Below, piece by piece: positions 12,778 through 13,868 of a stretch of 13,868 bases of DNA. The position numbers and the translations under genes were made by a program. The stretch is from NCBI GenBank assembly GCA_031270875.1, contig JAISXC010000250.1:1-13868 (forward strand), read 5' to 3'. The number at the start of each line of letters is the position of its first letter. The first letter of the stretch is position 1. The notes below the pieces were generated by a model. That model was not told the origin of the DNA. It was given only the letters and a program-made list of their open reading frames with translations, and made no database searches. This DNA is from Desulfovibrio sp. Lineage in GTDB: Bacteria; Desulfobacterota; Desulfovibrionia; Desulfovibrionales; Desulfovibrionaceae.

Positions 12778-13302
12778 ATGAGATTCGTCGAAAGCATGAT
12801 CAAAAAAAGCCGGCTCTTGTCCCCGTGGATTATTCATTTTGACTGCGGCTCCTGTAACGGCTGCGATATCGAAGTGCTGGCCTGTCTGACCCCTCTTTAC
12901 GATGTGGAGCGTTTTGGTGTCGTCAATACCGGCAATCCGAAACATGCCGATGTGCTTCTGGTCACGGGCACGGTAAATCACCGCAACCGGCGCGTGCTCA
13001 AACAACTGTATGACCAGATGCCCGGTCCGAAAGCCGTTGTTTCCATCGGCGCGTGCAATCTTTCCGGCGGCGTTTTCAAGGACAGCTATAACATCCTGAA
13101 CGGGGCGCACAACGTCATTCCGGTGGATGTTTTTGTGCCGGGCTGTCCTCCCAAGCCTGAGGCCATCATTGACGGGGTTGTGACAGCGCTGGGCGTGCTC
13201 AGGGCGAAAATGGGCATGGGCCCGGCGCCGGAACCGGCTCTGATGCCCGGCGACACGGATGCGGCAGGAACGACGGCAACCTTTGGCGAAAGCAGCGCCT
13301 GA
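12778..13302 (+). CDS. echC: Ech hydrogenase small subunit EchC (NuoB-like, [4Fe-4S])
   Basis: EchC is the small electron-transfer subunit carrying the proximal [4Fe-4S] cluster next to the NiFe site. It has HFDCGSCNGCDIEVLAC (20-36), typical of group 4 hydrogenases. Likely cluster ligands are C26 and C29 (CNGC), C93 in SIGACNLSGG and C123 in FVPGCPPKPEAI. The first cysteines follow the CxxC spacing of NiFe small subunits rather than the adjacent pair of complex I NuoB, which supports a hydrogenase. The 174-residue length is slightly extended by a C-terminal Ala/Pro/Gly-rich tail (about 145-174) with no obvious function. AGGAGG overlaps the echB stop. A 43-nt gap separates it from echD. Confidence 0.93.
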   Translation: MRFVESMIKKSRLLSPWIIHFDCGSCNGCDIEVLACLTPLYDVERFGVVNTGNPKHADVLLVTGTVNHRNRRVLKQLYDQMPGPKAVVSIGACNLSGGVFKDSYNILNGAHNVIPVDVFVPGCPPKPEAIIDGVVTALGVLRAKMGMGPAPEPALMPGDTDAAGTTATFGESSA

Positions 13303-13345
13303 AAACTGAAAAACGCGGGTTGATCCCGGCAAAAAGGATGAAACC

Positions 13346-13798
13346 ATGTTTTTTGAAGCTACGTCCGTTACGCCTGAAACTTTACTCAGCGAGGTGCGGC
13401 GTCTGGCTGAAGCGAAATACCGCTTTGTGACCATGTCGCAGACCGTGCTGGATGAACGCACCCTTCGTCTGTATTACCATTTTGACGAAAATCTGACCTT
13501 GACAGACCTGCGGCACGCCTGTGACCTCTTTCCCCATCCCCGCATGACGCATCTGCGCATGGATATGGACAAAGACCAGCGCATCCCCAGCATCAGTTCC
13601 GTCTACTTCTGCGCGCTGCTGATTGAAAACGAAACGCAGGATCAGTTCGGCGTGCGTTTTGAGGGGTTGCCGCTGGACTATCAGGGCGCCATGTATCTGG
13701 AGGGAGATGTCACCCGCGGGCCGTATTTCACCATGACGACAGTCAAGCGAGCTTCCGGGGAAGCATCCCCGAAAGACCCCAAAGGAGGACAGCAATGA
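13346..13798 (+). CDS. echD: Ech hydrogenase subunit EchD (NuoC-like)
   Basis: EchD is the NuoC-type structural subunit that packs against the large hydrogenase subunit. The 150-residue protein contains ISSVYFCALLIENETQDQFG (82-101), then VRFEGLPLDY (102-111), corresponding to the conserved NuoC block with E-x-E/D near FG. The short N-terminal alpha/beta part (about 8-60) is poorly conserved, as is usual. The C-terminal ~25 residues are polar and probably disordered. AAGGA (13333-13337) is the ribosome binding site. The stop overlaps the echE start (ATGA), so the two are probably translationally coupled. The identity rests on the motif plus its position between echC and echE. Confidence 0.88.
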   Translation: MFFEATSVTPETLLSEVRRLAEAKYRFVTMSQTVLDERTLRLYYHFDENLTLTDLRHACDLFPHPRMTHLRMDMDKDQRIPSISSVYFCALLIENETQDQFGVRFEGLPLDYQGAMYLEGDVTRGPYFTMTTVKRASGEASPKDPKGGQQ

Positions 13799-13868
13799 AC
13801 CGCACCACCGTCATCCCCTTTGGCCCCCAGCATCCGGTGCTGCCGGAGCCGCTGCACATCAAGTTCGT
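13795..13868 (+). CDS. echE: Ech hydrogenase large subunit EchE (NuoD-like), N-terminus only
   Basis: The first 24 codons are present before the window ends. The start MNRTTVIPFGPQHPVLPEPL is the characteristic beginning of group 4 [NiFe]-hydrogenase large subunits (IPFGPQHP, comparable to GPQHPA in NuoD). In the full protein two CxxC motifs would hold the NiFe centre, but they are beyond the window. AAAGGAGG (13781-13788) with 6-nt spacing is a strong ribosome binding site. The order A-B-C-D-E predicts echF (ferredoxin-like, 2[4Fe-4S]) next. Confidence 0.9.
   Translation, partial: MNRTTVIPFGPQHPVLPEPLHIKF

Noticed and set aside
1..13868. CRISPR array, tRNA/rRNA, transposase or defence system
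   Set aside because: No regularly spaced repeats, RNA-gene signatures or recognisable mobile or defence genes were seen on either strand.

Overview
The window looks like chromosomal DNA of a Desulfovibrio-type sulfate reducer (Desulfovibrionaceae). This is inferred from gene content and style: a six-subunit-type Ech [NiFe]-hydrogenase operon, a large PAS-containing chemoreceptor, moderately high G+C coding sequence with AT-rich intergenic islands, and a ZraP/ZraS pair. No rRNA, tRNA, CRISPR array, transposase or phage gene was seen.

Layout. (1) 1-1026: a zinc/envelope-stress pair. A zraS-like sensor kinase runs off the left edge on the minus strand. It is divergent from zraP, a periplasmic zinc-binding protein, which has a consensus sigma-54 promoter, an upstream palindrome and a terminator. 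(2) 1104-3515, minus: a large methyl-accepting chemotaxis receptor. (3) 3516-3920: a gene-free stretch with interlocked AT-rich palindromes, a REP-like unit and the terminator of the next gene. (4) 3921-6186, minus: a Zn/Cd/Pb-exporting P1B-type ATPase behind a MerR-family type promoter (19-bp spacer containing a dyad). (5) 6341-7404, minus: an MltB-like lytic transglycosylase whose best promoter predicts a leaderless mRNA. (6) 7444-8352, plus: a small one-helix membrane protein of the kind encoded next to P-type ATPases, followed directly by a decayed and internally deleted P1B-ATPase relic. (7) 8383-9707: a promoter, moaC and lgt, with an ATGA overlap. (8) 9819-13868: a promoter, a Rex-like operator and echA-echB-echC-echD-echE (echE cut by the right edge).

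How the genes fit together. The left two thirds form a transition-metal handling neighbourhood: periplasmic zinc buffering and sensing (ZraP/ZraS), an active cytoplasmic exporter, and the remains of a second exporter with its accessory protein. The right third is energy metabolism. The Ech complex couples ferredoxin oxidation and H2 formation (or the reverse) to ion translocation, and a candidate Rex site suggests redox (NADH/NAD+) control. moaC supplies the molybdenum/tungsten cofactor precursor and lgt lipidates lipoproteins; both are housekeeping genes.

I found no convincing wholly new multi-gene system. The most interesting points are the regulatory architecture (sigma-54/ZraR-type, MerR-type and Rex-type sites), the ATPase relic with its orphaned small partner, and paired palindromes around two promoters. 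All functional calls rest on reading motifs by eye; no database search was possible.
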